From the NCBI GenBank assembly GCA_949372655.1, contig CASIAI010000008.1, positions 1 to 64,000 on the forward strand: 64,000 nt of DNA. The letters are read 5' to 3'. Made by a program: the position numbers and the translations under genes. The notes under the pieces were generated by a model that saw nothing but the letters and a program-made list of their open reading frames with translations, was not told the DNA's origin and searched no databases. The stretch is from Candidatus Poseidoniaceae archaeon (GTDB lineage Archaea > Thermoplasmatota > Poseidoniia > Poseidoniales > Poseidoniaceae). Shown here piece by piece: positions 9,660 to 18,614 of this stretch; the first letter of the stretch is position 1; every line of letters starts with the position of its first letter.

Positions 9660-12242
9660 ATGGTGACATCGCTGGCCTCTAAACTCTTAAAGAGATTTCA
9701 GCGAAGTGGTAAGCAGATTCACCGTTCAGTTGTGATTTTGGACCCCGATGGAGAAATTGTAGAAAACCTCATTCCTTCGAACAAAATTCAAACGATTGAG
9801 GATTTATTTGAGCAAAAGAAATATTCTGATTTAGTCAATCTTTATCTCCCATATTCTTACAGGGGAGAGATTATTGATTCTGATGATCTCTACCTGCTTG
9901 CAAGATCAATGCTTATTATTAAGCGAAATACTGAAGCGCTGGATATGCTCAAAATTAACAAAGAGATAATGATTCACCATCGGATTTTGATGTTTGAGTA
10001 CATTGTATTGTGTTCCAGAGAGGGTGATTTTGAAGCGATGTTTGAGGGCATTGAGTACTGTGAGACTCGGTTTGGAAATGATTCTATTCACATGAAAATC
10101 CTGCAAGCCCTTCTTCTTTCAAACTCGGAAATTGAAGCATACATTCTCAAAATGGAAGGCCGATATAAAATTCATGCACCATATGAAATTCTAAGGGCGG
10201 CATATGCAACAAGAAAAACGAAACTCATTCAAAGGTATATCTCTAAGCTTTCTAGTGATAATCTTTCCAATATTTTACAGATGAAATGTCATATATTCTT
10301 ACAAGATTATGATTCAGTAATTTTGGGTTTAAAAACAATAAAAACCAGTTCTCTAACTCCTGTTCAAGCGAAAGAGTTGGTGCGTATTTCATTACAAGTC
10401 CAGCCAAATGAACCGGTAGAGAAACTGGCAGATATTGCTGGCATGTCTCCCCAATCCTTACTTCTCGAAATCGCCCGAAATCAACTTTCATCAGGTATCA
10501 TTGAAAATAACTTTTCTAAGGGAGTTGACGGCTTGAAAATGTTATTACCATTCTCGAACCCAACGAGAACTCAAATTATGCGACTTATTCGTACCGGTCT
10601 CGATTATCGTGCAGTATTTGAGAAGTTTATGTCCATTGCAGGTGTGAACGGTTACATGTTGCAAATGGTTAGCGAATTTGGAGTCAAATATTCATTCAAG
10701 GACATCTCATTAACTGCTTTAAAGAGGTTAGAATCTCTCATGTTATGTGATTTAGATAACGACAAATACCAGCATAATTACCTTGAAGCGGTGAAGAACA
10801 GTGGGGATGTTGAGTTCATGAATAGGGCGTATGAGTTACTTGAGCATATCCAAAATCCCTCAACAGCAGTTTTCCAATATGCCACTTATTTTTCAAAACT
10901 TTCTTCAATACTATTGCCGGCCAGTAAACAATCATCATTCATTGATGAAGACTGTGTTGAGCACCTTGTTTTTAGAGAAATTATTCGCAAATTTACATCC
11001 GCGGCACCATTGTATGATCCTCGCCCTTCACTTGCGATGGTCGTGAACAATTCGCTTAAATTTGGGGGTGCAGAACGCCAAGTTATACGATGTCTAGCAA
11101 ACCCAAATTTCAGCAAAGACTTGGTCATTTGGAATGTTGGTGTAAACTCTTCTGAGAATTCGTTTATTAATGAAGTACGAGAATTAAGAATTCCGATTTT
11201 TGATTATTCAAAGAGTCATAACCACTTAGATAAAAATATTGATCCGGGAATTACTGAACTTTTAGATTTAATACCGACATCGCCGCCTATGAACCCAGGT
11301 TTTTCACAAAAATTGATTCATCTCATCCAACTCATTTGTTCTCAAAAGCCTACAACACTTCATCTTTGGCAGGATAGTACGAATGTTTTGGGCGCGATCG
11401 CAGGTTTAATTTGTGGAGTTCCGCGCATTGTAATGTCGGCACGTTCATTACCTCCATTCAGTCTACAGACAAGTTCATTTTCAAATAAAGGTGCGAATTA
11501 CTATTATAACAATCGGTTTGTGAGATTAGGATACAAAGATGTTCTTGTTGATAAGCGAGTGTTTCTTTGTCACAACAGCCAAAACGGTCTTGAAAAGTAT
11601 ACAGAATGGATCGGAGGTTTTAAAGAACAAATGATGGTGTTGAGCAACGGTTTTGAGTTAAGTGAGTTTGCAATTTCTTCAAAAAACCAATCAGTGACTG
11701 GTCCGCTTAATATTGGAGTTGTGTTTCGATTTGTCGAAGTTAAGCAACCCTTTCTCTGGCTTGATGTTGCAAAATCGGTTATGGAACAATCGGCGAATGA
11801 GGTTACATTTACCATGGTCGGTGATGGACCTCTTCTCGAAGAGTCAATACAATATTCTAAACAAATCGGTATTGATACGAATGTCACATTTATGGGATAT
11901 CGAGATGATGTGATTGAAATTTTAGATACCTTTGATGCTTTCTTGTTGACCAGTTTAATCGAAGGATTGCCTAATGTGTTAATCGAAGCACAGGCGATGG
12001 GGATTCCGGTAGTCTCTACCGATGCAGGAGGTGCTAGAGAAACATTCGTGAATGGACAATCAGGATTTTTAGTTGAAGACCCTACTGTAGAAAATTTATC
12101 GAACGCTGTACTTCGAATAATCAATGATCAAGCCTTCCAAAACTCTTCTAGCATTGCTGCTAAAAAACATGTTAGAGAATGTTTTAGCCTAAGAGCAATG
12201 CATACTAAATTAGAGGAAATACTCTTTGAGGGAATCGAATGA
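9660..12242 (+). CDS. Large glycosyltransferase: helical TPR-like N-terminus fused to a GT4 domain
   Basis: 860 residues from the ATG at 9660, which follows a GGGGAG ribosome-binding sequence; a TTG at 9615 is less likely. Residues 1-450 are predominantly alpha-helical with repeated helix pairs resembling TPR or Sel1 solenoids, probably a protein- or glycan-binding scaffold. From about residue 458 a complete GT4 enzyme follows: NSLKFGGAERQV (the GGAE loop), MVGDGPLLEES, and SLIEGLPNVLIEAQAMGIPVV with the E-x7-E motif. It overlaps the next glycosyltransferase by four bases (ATGA), so the two are probably co-translated. Donor and acceptor are unknown. It starts a three-gene run of transferases on the plus strand. 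Confidence 0.8.
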   Translation: MVTSLASKLLKRFQRSGKQIHRSVVILDPDGEIVENLIPSNKIQTIEDLFEQKKYSDLVNLYLPYSYRGEIIDSDDLYLLARSMLIIKRNTEALDMLKINKEIMIHHRILMFEYIVLCSREGDFEAMFEGIEYCETRFGNDSIHMKILQALLLSNSEIEAYILKMEGRYKIHAPYEILRAAYATRKTKLIQRYISKLSSDNLSNILQMKCHIFLQDYDSVILGLKTIKTSSLTPVQAKELVRISLQVQPNEPVEKLADIAGMSPQSLLLEIARNQLSSGIIENNFSKGVDGLKMLLPFSNPTRTQIMRLIRTGLDYRAVFEKFMSIAGVNGYMLQMVSEFGVKYSFKDISLTALKRLESLMLCDLDNDKYQHNYLEAVKNSGDVEFMNRAYELLEHIQNPSTAVFQYATYFSKLSSILLPASKQSSFIDEDCVEHLVFREIIRKFTSAAPLYDPRPSLAMVVNNSLKFGGAERQVIRCLANPNFSKDLVIWNVGVNSSENSFINEVRELRIPIFDYSKSHNHLDKNIDPGITELLDLIPTSPPMNPGFSQKLIHLIQLICSQKPTTLHLWQDSTNVLGAIAGLICGVPRIVMSARSLPPFSLQTSSFSNKGANYYYNNRFVRLGYKDVLVDKRVFLCHNSQNGLEKYTEWIGGFKEQMMVLSNGFELSEFAISSKNQSVTGPLNIGVVFRFVEVKQPFLWLDVAKSVMEQSANEVTFTMVGDGPLLEESIQYSKQIGIDTNVTFMGYRDDVIEILDTFDAFLLTSLIEGLPNVLIEAQAMGIPVVSTDAGGARETFVNGQSGFLVEDPTVENLSNAVLRIINDQAFQNSSSIAAKKHVRECFSLRAMHTKLEEILFEGIE

Positions 12243-13147
12243 AAATTTTACTCATTGCTGATCGCCCCGGATGGGCTTATGATATTCTTGCCCAGTCACT
12301 TCAAAAATCATCAACAAAACATGAAATTAAAATTGAATACATTATCAATATTCGAAGAGACCCCAGTTCGTTTGATTTAACCCCATATGATATTACATTC
12401 TTTTTCTTGTGGTTTGATGGGATGAGATACGGCCCCGAAATGAAGGGTTTCCAATTTTCCAAAACCTGTGTAGGGGTTCATTCTCTTTCGTGGATAAAAA
12501 GAGGCATGAGTTCAAAACAGGCAGAAGATATTTGCAATCAATTTGCTGGAACTGGATATATATCTCAAGAGATTGGTTCTGTTTTAAATTTGGATAATGG
12601 TTTTTTTACTCCAAATGGTGTCGACCGTAAATTGTTTTACCCGACTCCTCTTCCCCCAGGAAAAGATATCCGTTTCATGTGGGTTGGAAACCCTTCAACT
12701 TCTCATCATGGCGATAACAAAGCGTTTTATTCAATTGTCGAACCGGTGTGTGCTGATTTAGGCGTAACGCTACGTACAGCGACTCCGTTAAACAGGGTGC
12801 CTAGGAGTGAAATGGGTCACTTTTATTCGAAAAATCATGTTCTAATTTGTTCGAGCGAACACGAAGGAGGGCCGATGCCGATATTGGAGGCTTTAGTTTC
12901 AGCCCGTCCTGTTATATCGACCAAAGTCGGCATCGTTCCTGAACTTGTCATTCCAAACCAGAATGGTATCGTTATTCAAAGGTCACGAACTGCTCTAAAA
13001 GAGGCGATACAATCAATATTGAATGATCCTCAAAAATTGGAAAGCATGCATAAGTCGTTGATGCATGAACAGTTTACTCGGTATAATGAAGATATGCTCA
13101 AATCGTATTACACAATGTTTGACGCTGTTCATTCAAAGGAGGATTAG
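12239..13147 (+). CDS. GT4-type glycosyltransferase
   Basis: 302-residue glycosyltransferase with a shortened N-terminal half. The donor domain is well preserved: FMWVGNPSTSHHGDNK, a linker strand, and SSEHEGGPMPILEALVSARPVIST with an intact E-x7-E motif. It starts at an ATG that overlaps the previous stop codon (ATGA). The next gene starts two bases after its stop, so all three transferases probably form one transcript. The small acceptor domain suggests a simple or membrane-presented acceptor, but this is only inference. Confidence 0.85.
   Translation: MKILLIADRPGWAYDILAQSLQKSSTKHEIKIEYIINIRRDPSSFDLTPYDITFFFLWFDGMRYGPEMKGFQFSKTCVGVHSLSWIKRGMSSKQAEDICNQFAGTGYISQEIGSVLNLDNGFFTPNGVDRKLFYPTPLPPGKDIRFMWVGNPSTSHHGDNKAFYSIVEPVCADLGVTLRTATPLNRVPRSEMGHFYSKNHVLICSSEHEGGPMPILEALVSARPVISTKVGIVPELVIPNQNGIVIQRSRTALKEAIQSILNDPQKLESMHKSLMHEQFTRYNEDMLKSYYTMFDAVHSKED
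13137..13142 (+). promoter_or_regulatory. Strong ribosome-binding site fixing a TTG start
   Basis: AGGAGG ends seven bases before the TTG at 13150. It lies inside the end of the previous transferase gene. The match to the 16S anti-Shine-Dalgarno sequence is complete enough to support TTG as the start of the downstream gene, for which no upstream ATG or GTG is available. Confidence 0.6.
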
Positions 13148-13149
13148 AT

Positions 13150-14517
13150 TTGGATAAATTAGTCTTTTTTCACAAAACGCCGGCTCTCTGGAATAAAAGA
13201 AAAAATTTACCTCAAGAGGGTGAGGAAATTAAACTGACAAGATTGAAAAAAAAATTACCCAATTATGTATTAGATGCCGAAATGATTGAGTTTTTTTCCA
13301 CGGATGTTTACTTTCAAATGTGTAAGGAGATTTGCTCACGTTTGAACATCAAAGAATTTCATGTTGTTCACGGGTACAATGACGGCGAACTACGAAATTG
13401 GAGTGTACAGGAAGAACAAGGTTGGTCTGAAATTGATGAGAATACCACGTACTGGTCATTCACCGAACCGAAAAGCCTTCTTTCTTTTATGGACTCGAGT
13501 ATTATTATTACGCGTGGGAATTACCCTGTATTTCATCAGTGGTTATCCGATCGTTCGACACCTCATTCCCATCGTTTTTGGTTGCATTATCCTGCGACTT
13601 CTCTTCGTTATCCTCACCTTGACAAGTTTCAAAAAAGCCTTGAAACATTGTTTGATTCCGACGCGGAATCATCTAAGCTAGAGCGTTTACTTACAGGTAT
13701 GTTAAAAGAACACGAACTGGAAAACGTTTCGGATAATTTAAAAGACAACTATTCCCATTTAATTCAACATTTCCGGAGTCGTCGTGAATCGCTAATTGGA
13801 GGGCCATACAGTGTAGTTTTGGCTGATGATAGAATTAATGTTCAACCGTTGAGTAAGGCCTTTCCAAGTGCGATAGTCCAAACTTTTGTTAAACCTGCTT
13901 TATGGACAGACTCCGAAATAAACTTCGTTAGGGAATACGACGCAATTTACTGTGGTACTTCTTTACAACCGACAAAAAACCACCAATGCTTTGTTCAAAT
14001 TGTAAAACATCTTGATGCTATTATTGGTCAGAAATTGAAAATTGTCATTGCTGGCAACAAAGCAGAAAGTAAGGTTTTTGAACCTTTAATGAAGTATTCG
14101 TTTACAAATATAAGCATCATCAATAAAGGCGAGGTTTCTCGAAAGGAACTTCAAGCCCTTTTCAGTAAAAGCAAATCGATGATCATTACTTCAGGAAGAG
14201 ATGCTAATCCTCGAATCATTCAAGAGAGTTTGGCTCAAGGTGCTCGAGTAATAGCAGTCGACACACTTAGCGATGGATTTGACTTTATATCGTCGAATCC
14301 TCTATTAGGCGTTGTTCTGAAATCTGAAGCACGCGAATGGAAGTATTCTCGAAATGGTAATTTGTTATTTGAGCCATCCATTCATTTAGCAAACCTTATG
14401 ATTAACGAAATAGAGAAATCGAATTTCCCAGATTTAGTGATGAAAATCTCGAGGAAGAAGTTGTCTTTAGAAAACTCAGTTGATTCACTAATCAATACCA
14501 TCAAGTCATTTAGATGA
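13150..14517 (+). CDS. Glycosyltransferase (GT4-like, divergent)
   Basis: 455-residue protein starting at TTG behind a strong AGGAGG site. The C-terminal 200 residues have a GT-B donor-domain layout: YDAIYCGTSLQPTKNHQCF, then IVIAGNKAES, then SGRDANPRIIQESLAQGARVIAVD. The last block corresponds to the E-x7-E site with Asp in place of the first Glu. The N-terminal half is unusual and rich in Trp and His, and I do not recognise it. The gene closes the three-gene transferase run, and its 3' end overlaps the ABC transporter ATPase gene on the other strand by 12 bases. A role in the same surface glycan is inferred. Confidence 0.7.
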   Translation: MDKLVFFHKTPALWNKRKNLPQEGEEIKLTRLKKKLPNYVLDAEMIEFFSTDVYFQMCKEICSRLNIKEFHVVHGYNDGELRNWSVQEEQGWSEIDENTTYWSFTEPKSLLSFMDSSIIITRGNYPVFHQWLSDRSTPHSHRFWLHYPATSLRYPHLDKFQKSLETLFDSDAESSKLERLLTGMLKEHELENVSDNLKDNYSHLIQHFRSRRESLIGGPYSVVLADDRINVQPLSKAFPSAIVQTFVKPALWTDSEINFVREYDAIYCGTSLQPTKNHQCFVQIVKHLDAIIGQKLKIVIAGNKAESKVFEPLMKYSFTNISIINKGEVSRKELQALFSKSKSMIITSGRDANPRIIQESLAQGARVIAVDTLSDGFDFISSNPLLGVVLKSEAREWKYSRNGNLLFEPSIHLANLMINEIEKSNFPDLVMKISRKKLSLENSVDSLINTIKSFR

Positions 14518-15210
14518 TTCACCATTTAGTATGGTTTTGTATAGATTATACATTTCTGCTGGCTCTCCAACTTCAACGACTTCACCTGCTTCCATGATAA
14601 CAATTCGGTCGCATATCTCAAGCATGAAGTTTTGAGAATGAGATACAATGATCACCGTACCAGAGCCACTAATCATGTCTCTCACACGTCGCTCGCTTTT
14701 TTTCCTGAATGACGCATCACCTACTCCAAGTACCTCATCGATGAGAAGAATATCTGGTTGGAACGCAGTTGCTACTGAGATACCTAATCTTGCTTTCATT
14801 CCAGAGGAATATGTTCTAATCGGACGTTCAAAATGATGCCCAAGTTCTGAGAATGTAATAATGTCATCTAACTTTTCCTCAATTTGTTTTTTCTTCCATC
14901 CCATGAGTGAAGCGTACAGAAATGTATTTTCTAATCCAGTTAAATTTTTGTTAAATCCTACGCCCACACCCGCCAGTAAGGATATTTTTCCGGAGAGATG
15001 TACTTCGCCCTCATCGGGAGGAAACACTCCGCCCATGATACGAAGCAGTGTACTTTTACCTGATCCATTCCGGCCAATTATTCCAACGATCTCTGACTTA
15101 TAGAATTCTAAATCAATTGGGCCGATTTTAGAGGGAATCATTTTTTTCTTTTTCTCTAATCGAGATTGTGGATAAGTTAAACTCACGCCATGAAGTTCTA
15201 ATACATTCAT
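14506..15210 (-). CDS. Polysaccharide ABC exporter ATPase (Wzt/TagH-like)
   Basis: 234-residue ABC ATPase that would power export of a lipid-linked polysaccharide or teichoic-acid-like polymer together with the permease encoded just upstream. Walker A GRNGSGKST lies at about residues 47-55. The Q-loop area includes SLLAGVGVGFNKNLTG, typical of the TagH/Wzt subfamily. The ABC signature is YSSGMKARL, Walker B is ILLIDEVLGVGD, and the switch histidine lies in IIVSHS. It lacks the C-terminal carbohydrate-binding domain of some Wzt proteins, so chain-terminus recognition must lie elsewhere or be absent. The start overlaps the permease stop by four bases (ATGA), so they are translationally coupled. 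Confidence 0.92.
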   Translation of the reverse strand: MNVLELHGVSLTYPQSRLEKKKKMIPSKIGPIDLEFYKSEIVGIIGRNGSGKSTLLRIMGGVFPPDEGEVHLSGKISLLAGVGVGFNKNLTGLENTFLYASLMGWKKKQIEEKLDDIITFSELGHHFERPIRTYSSGMKARLGISVATAFQPDILLIDEVLGVGDASFRKKSERRVRDMISGSGTVIIVSHSQNFMLEICDRIVIMEAGEVVEVGEPAEMYNLYKTILNGESSK

Positions 15211-16067
15211 AATCCAACCACCATTTTATTCGATTTAACATAGAAAACCATTGTCCCAACCAGGTAAAAAAATGCCACAATACCGGCGAATATGAAATAT
15301 CCAAAATCTGGGATTTCACTGTTTTGATTAAGTATAATATCCCTCATCTCAGTTATTGGAACGATTACAGGATTCAAATGAGCAAGAGTGAGATAATTCC
15401 CAGTTCCAAATTTACTTGATAGCATTTGGTATGTCCACATAACAGGTGACAAAAAGAAACCGACACGTGACAGAAATTGAACAATATTCACTATATCTGG
15501 AATTCGAACTGCGGCTGGAGCTACGAGCAATCCCACCGTTGTCCCAGTAATGGCCAGTAAGAAAAGATAGATTGGAAGGAAGATGTATTCCAAACCTATT
15601 GACAGCTCATTGAGATAAATAAACGGTATAAGCGCGAAAAGAGAAATGCAACTCAGCAGATAATTGGTAAGCATGCTACTAATTGCAAAAACAGATTTTG
15701 GAATCTTAGTAAATTGGAACAATGAAGCGTTCGCTGTAAGGGTTTTTGTTGTGGCAGTCATACATCTTGAAAACAGAGACCAGCCGATGACCCCAATCAT
15801 CACTATGGCTGGATAGAGTGGATCTGATCGTCCCACAATAATACCGAAAACAAATGAATAAACTAAGGCTAAGAGAAGAGGCTCGATAATCGACCATGAA
15901 TAGCCGAGTAGAGGCCCCCTAAATCGAGAATCTAAGTCCCGCCGAATAAGTCGAGATATTAATTCTCGATTTTGTATGTTCTCAGAAACTAATGCGAGGG
16001 GTGCACTTCTCATTTTTTTCTTAGACCACATCTTTTGTAGGCGAGGGCTTTCCTCGGATGCAACCAT
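15207..16067 (-). CDS. Polysaccharide ABC exporter permease (Wzm/TagG-like, ABC-2)
   Basis: 286-residue integral membrane protein of the ABC-2 family. A cytoplasmic N-terminus contains the amphipathic ELISRLIRRDLDSRFRGPLLGY block typical of Wzm/TagG, in which the RDL-x-x-R-F/Y-x-G-x-LG pattern precedes the first membrane span. About six hydrophobic spans follow between residues 60 and 280. It pairs with the ATPase gene, which starts inside its stop codon. Together they form a pathway for moving a glycan across the cytoplasmic membrane. The promoter probably lies in the 90-base gap shared with the divergent UDP-sugar dehydrogenase. Confidence 0.9.
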   Translation of the reverse strand: MVASEESPRLQKMWSKKKMRSAPLALVSENIQNRELISRLIRRDLDSRFRGPLLGYSWSIIEPLLLALVYSFVFGIIVGRSDPLYPAIVMIGVIGWSLFSRCMTATTKTLTANASLFQFTKIPKSVFAISSMLTNYLLSCISLFALIPFIYLNELSIGLEYIFLPIYLFLLAITGTTVGLLVAPAAVRIPDIVNIVQFLSRVGFFLSPVMWTYQMLSSKFGTGNYLTLAHLNPVIVPITEMRDIILNQNSEIPDFGYFIFAGIVAFFYLVGTMVFYVKSNKMVVGL

Positions 16068-16157
16068 GTTCTTCGTCTTGAGAAGGTATTAATGAAGTAA
16101 TCACCTATTTCGAATCTTAAACAATGGTTTGATGAGTAACAACGATAGCCCCGCAAC

Positions 16158-17488
16158 ATGGGCAAGTCAGAAATTAAGGTTATTGGCGTGATTGGACTGG
16201 GGTATGTTGGCTTACCAACTGCAATTGGTTTTCATGATGCTGGATTTGAAGTATGGGGAGTCGATGTTTCCAAGCGTACGTAGATATGGTTTTACAAGGG
16301 AAAAACCCAACCGGCGACCCTGACGTTGATGATATTGTTCCACAGCCAGGAACTGAAAGATGGAATATCACTACTTCTGCAGCCGAGGCTGTACCTCATT
16401 GTGACGTAGTATTGGTTACGGTTCCAACACCTATTACTCATGACCTTAAGCCTGATTTGTCTTATGTTGCAGGTGCAGGAAGAGATGTTTTTGAGGCAAT
16501 TCGAAAAGGTTCGAATACAATTGTTGTGCTTGAGTCAACCGTTTATCCTGGAGTCACTGCTCAAACTTGGCACCCCCTTATCGAAGAATTAGGACTTGTA
16601 ATTGGAGATGATTTAGAGATCGCTTATTGTCCTGAAAGATTCAATCCTGGAGATTCTGCACATGGTGTTAGACAAGTTGCTCGTGTAATCGGTTGTTCAA
16701 ATCCGGAAGTTGGTGAAGCATTAGTATCACTATACAGTAAACTGACCACTGAAGATGTTCGCTATGTTGGAAAGTTAGAAGTTGCTGAGGCTGCTAAGGT
16801 AATAGAAAATGTTCAGCGTGACATTAACATTGCTTTGGTAAACGAGCTGGCTAGAATTTTCCCTGCTCTTGATGTTGATGTTGAAGATGTTCTTTCAGCA
16901 GCCGCTACAAAGTGGAACTTCCACCGTTATACACCTGGAGTTGGAGTAGGTGGGCACTGTATTCCCGTCGACCCATATTACATGATTCAAAGAGCGGCAG
17001 ATGTTGGAGTTCCTGCAGGACTAATTACAGCTGCAAGAGCGGTTAATCGCTCAATGCCAAGTCATGTTGCTGGTGTTTTAGGCGACTTGATGTGGAATGC
17101 TGGAGTGCCAGCTGGAGAAGCAAAAGTTCTGTTACTTGGATGGTCATACAAGGCTGAGGTAGGAGACCCAAGAGAAACTCCCGCTGAACCATTAGCTGAG
17201 ACTTTAATCTCTAAAGGAATCAAAGTTGGAGCATGGGACCCTCATTTGGAAGCGAATGATTTCCCAGATAATGTTGATGTTATTACTGATTTATCAAATG
17301 CAAGCGGCTATGACATGGTCGTGCTTGTAACCGCCCACAAGGCTTGTCTTTCTATTGACTGGCAAACTCTAGCCAAGCAAATGCGTACACCAATTCTCTA
17401 TGATGGACGCAGAGTTCTTGATTTAGATGACTTAAATCAAAAGGTTGGAACACCTTTGCTGTTGGTCGCCCTGTTTGAAGAAAATTAG
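16158..17488 (+). CDS. UDP-N-acetylhexosamine 6-dehydrogenase (WbpA/TviB/WecC-like), frameshifted near N-terminus
   Basis: NAD-dependent enzyme oxidising C6 of a UDP-HexNAc to the uronic acid. The N-terminus starts at the ATG at 16158 with VIGVIGLGYVGLPTAIGF, the NAD-binding GxGxxG motif. That frame hits TAG at 16278-16280. The remainder is intact one frame over, from about 16270 to 17488, and an artefactual start at 16253 opens it. Adding one base near 16270-16273 (for example AAGCG to AAGGCG) gives a 443-residue protein, the usual length. Family hallmarks are present: CPERFNPGDS, ENVQRDINIALVNE, TKWNFHRYTPG and GGHCIPVDPYY with the catalytic Cys. It pairs functionally with the 4-epimerase at 6047. 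Confidence 0.85.
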
Positions 17489-17503
17489 CATGGCGGAAAA
17501 ATC

Positions 17504-18610
17504 ATGGAAACTGAAAGTAAAAATTCGCTTTTACTATCGGTTTTAATTAATCTGATTGTTTGTTTACTAATATCAACCTCAATCCCATCTTTGCTTGTAG
17601 AACCATTAATGCGCAATCAGTCACTAACTACTGGTTCAAGATATACAATCACCGTAGATGCCTTGAATAGTATATCAGATGATGGAATTGATTCGGTAAT
17701 CGCAATCGGCTCTTCAATGACTCTCAAGAGCCTTGATGGCAGGTGTGTCGGGGATAATTTAGGGGCTGGTACGAATGTATACAATTTGGCACATTCTGCT
17801 TCAAAACCATATACAGATATGCAACATATTCCACGTATTATTTCATCTAATCCTGAGATAGTCATGATGGAAATTTCACCTGATATTCTAACTTCGCCAT
17901 CCACTTTAAGTTCGCTTGAATATATCGAATTACGATATAAAATCGATAGTATTTACCAAGATAATTCTGATTTAGGAGATTGGTTAGAACTTGTACCAGA
18001 GGAATATCAAAAGTGGATTGCAAAGAATGAGTTTGAAAGACTCCAATTTAGACAAGAATATTTTCCATCCGCAATTGATCAATACTTGAAAAGAATACTT
18101 TTGAATGAAACTTTAGGAATAGAAAATGGAAACTTTGGATGGGTTCCAATGCAAAATGATGACGAATGGATTGAGTATTTACAAACTCCTATCTTTCCTA
18201 ATGATAAATTCGGAATAGAGGGTTTTGATGATGAAAAAATGAAAGAATACAATGAATCAAAGTTACATGTCAAACCTTGGCCAAAACCGAATTCAAATGG
18301 AACATTATCTCACGATGCACTAGAATATGAAATAAATTCTTTATTGAACGCTGAAATCGAAATAATAATACTTACTCCTCCTTATCATCCAGAACATTTA
18401 GAATACTTAGAAATGAACCAGTGGGATGGATTAAACCAGACGATTGAAAGGTATTCTCAATTACCAGGAATTACGGTTTTTGACCAAACTTGGGACACAA
18501 ATTGGGACTCAGATGATTTTTATGATCGAAATCATTTAGATGATGATGGTCGATTGAAATATTGTAATAGAATTACACCAATTATTGAACAAATATTGGA
18601 TAGGACGTGA
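17504..18610 (+). CDS. SGNH-type acyl-handling protein, membrane-anchored (DltD/AlgJ-X-like partner of MBOAT)
   Basis: 368-residue protein with one N-terminal membrane segment (residues 9-31) and an extracytoplasmic SGNH-like domain. AIGSSMTLKSLDG supplies the block I Gly-x-Ser nucleophile. IVMMEISPDIL fits the second strand, IIILTPPYHPEH the later one, and FYDRNHLDDDG the catalytic Asp-x-x-His pair. Such proteins partner with MBOAT membrane acyltransferases to move acyl groups onto polymers outside the cell, as AlgJ/X do for alginate and DltD for teichoic acid. The next gene, five bases downstream, is exactly an MBOAT, although broken. The acyl group and the polymer are unknown. Confidence 0.7.
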   Translation: METESKNSLLLSVLINLIVCLLISTSIPSLLVEPLMRNQSLTTGSRYTITVDALNSISDDGIDSVIAIGSSMTLKSLDGRCVGDNLGAGTNVYNLAHSASKPYTDMQHIPRIISSNPEIVMMEISPDILTSPSTLSSLEYIELRYKIDSIYQDNSDLGDWLELVPEEYQKWIAKNEFERLQFRQEYFPSAIDQYLKRILLNETLGIENGNFGWVPMQNDDEWIEYLQTPIFPNDKFGIEGFDDEKMKEYNESKLHVKPWPKPNSNGTLSHDALEYEINSLLNAEIEIIILTPPYHPEHLEYLEMNQWDGLNQTIERYSQLPGITVFDQTWDTNWDSDDFYDRNHLDDDGRLKYCNRITPIIEQILDRT

Positions 18611-18614
18611 TTAC

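Noticed and set aside
11570-12124. Open frame of about 184 codons on the minus strand
   Set aside because: It is antisense to the GT4 domain with intact catalytic motifs and shows low-complexity Ser/Thr-rich sequence typical of antisense frames.
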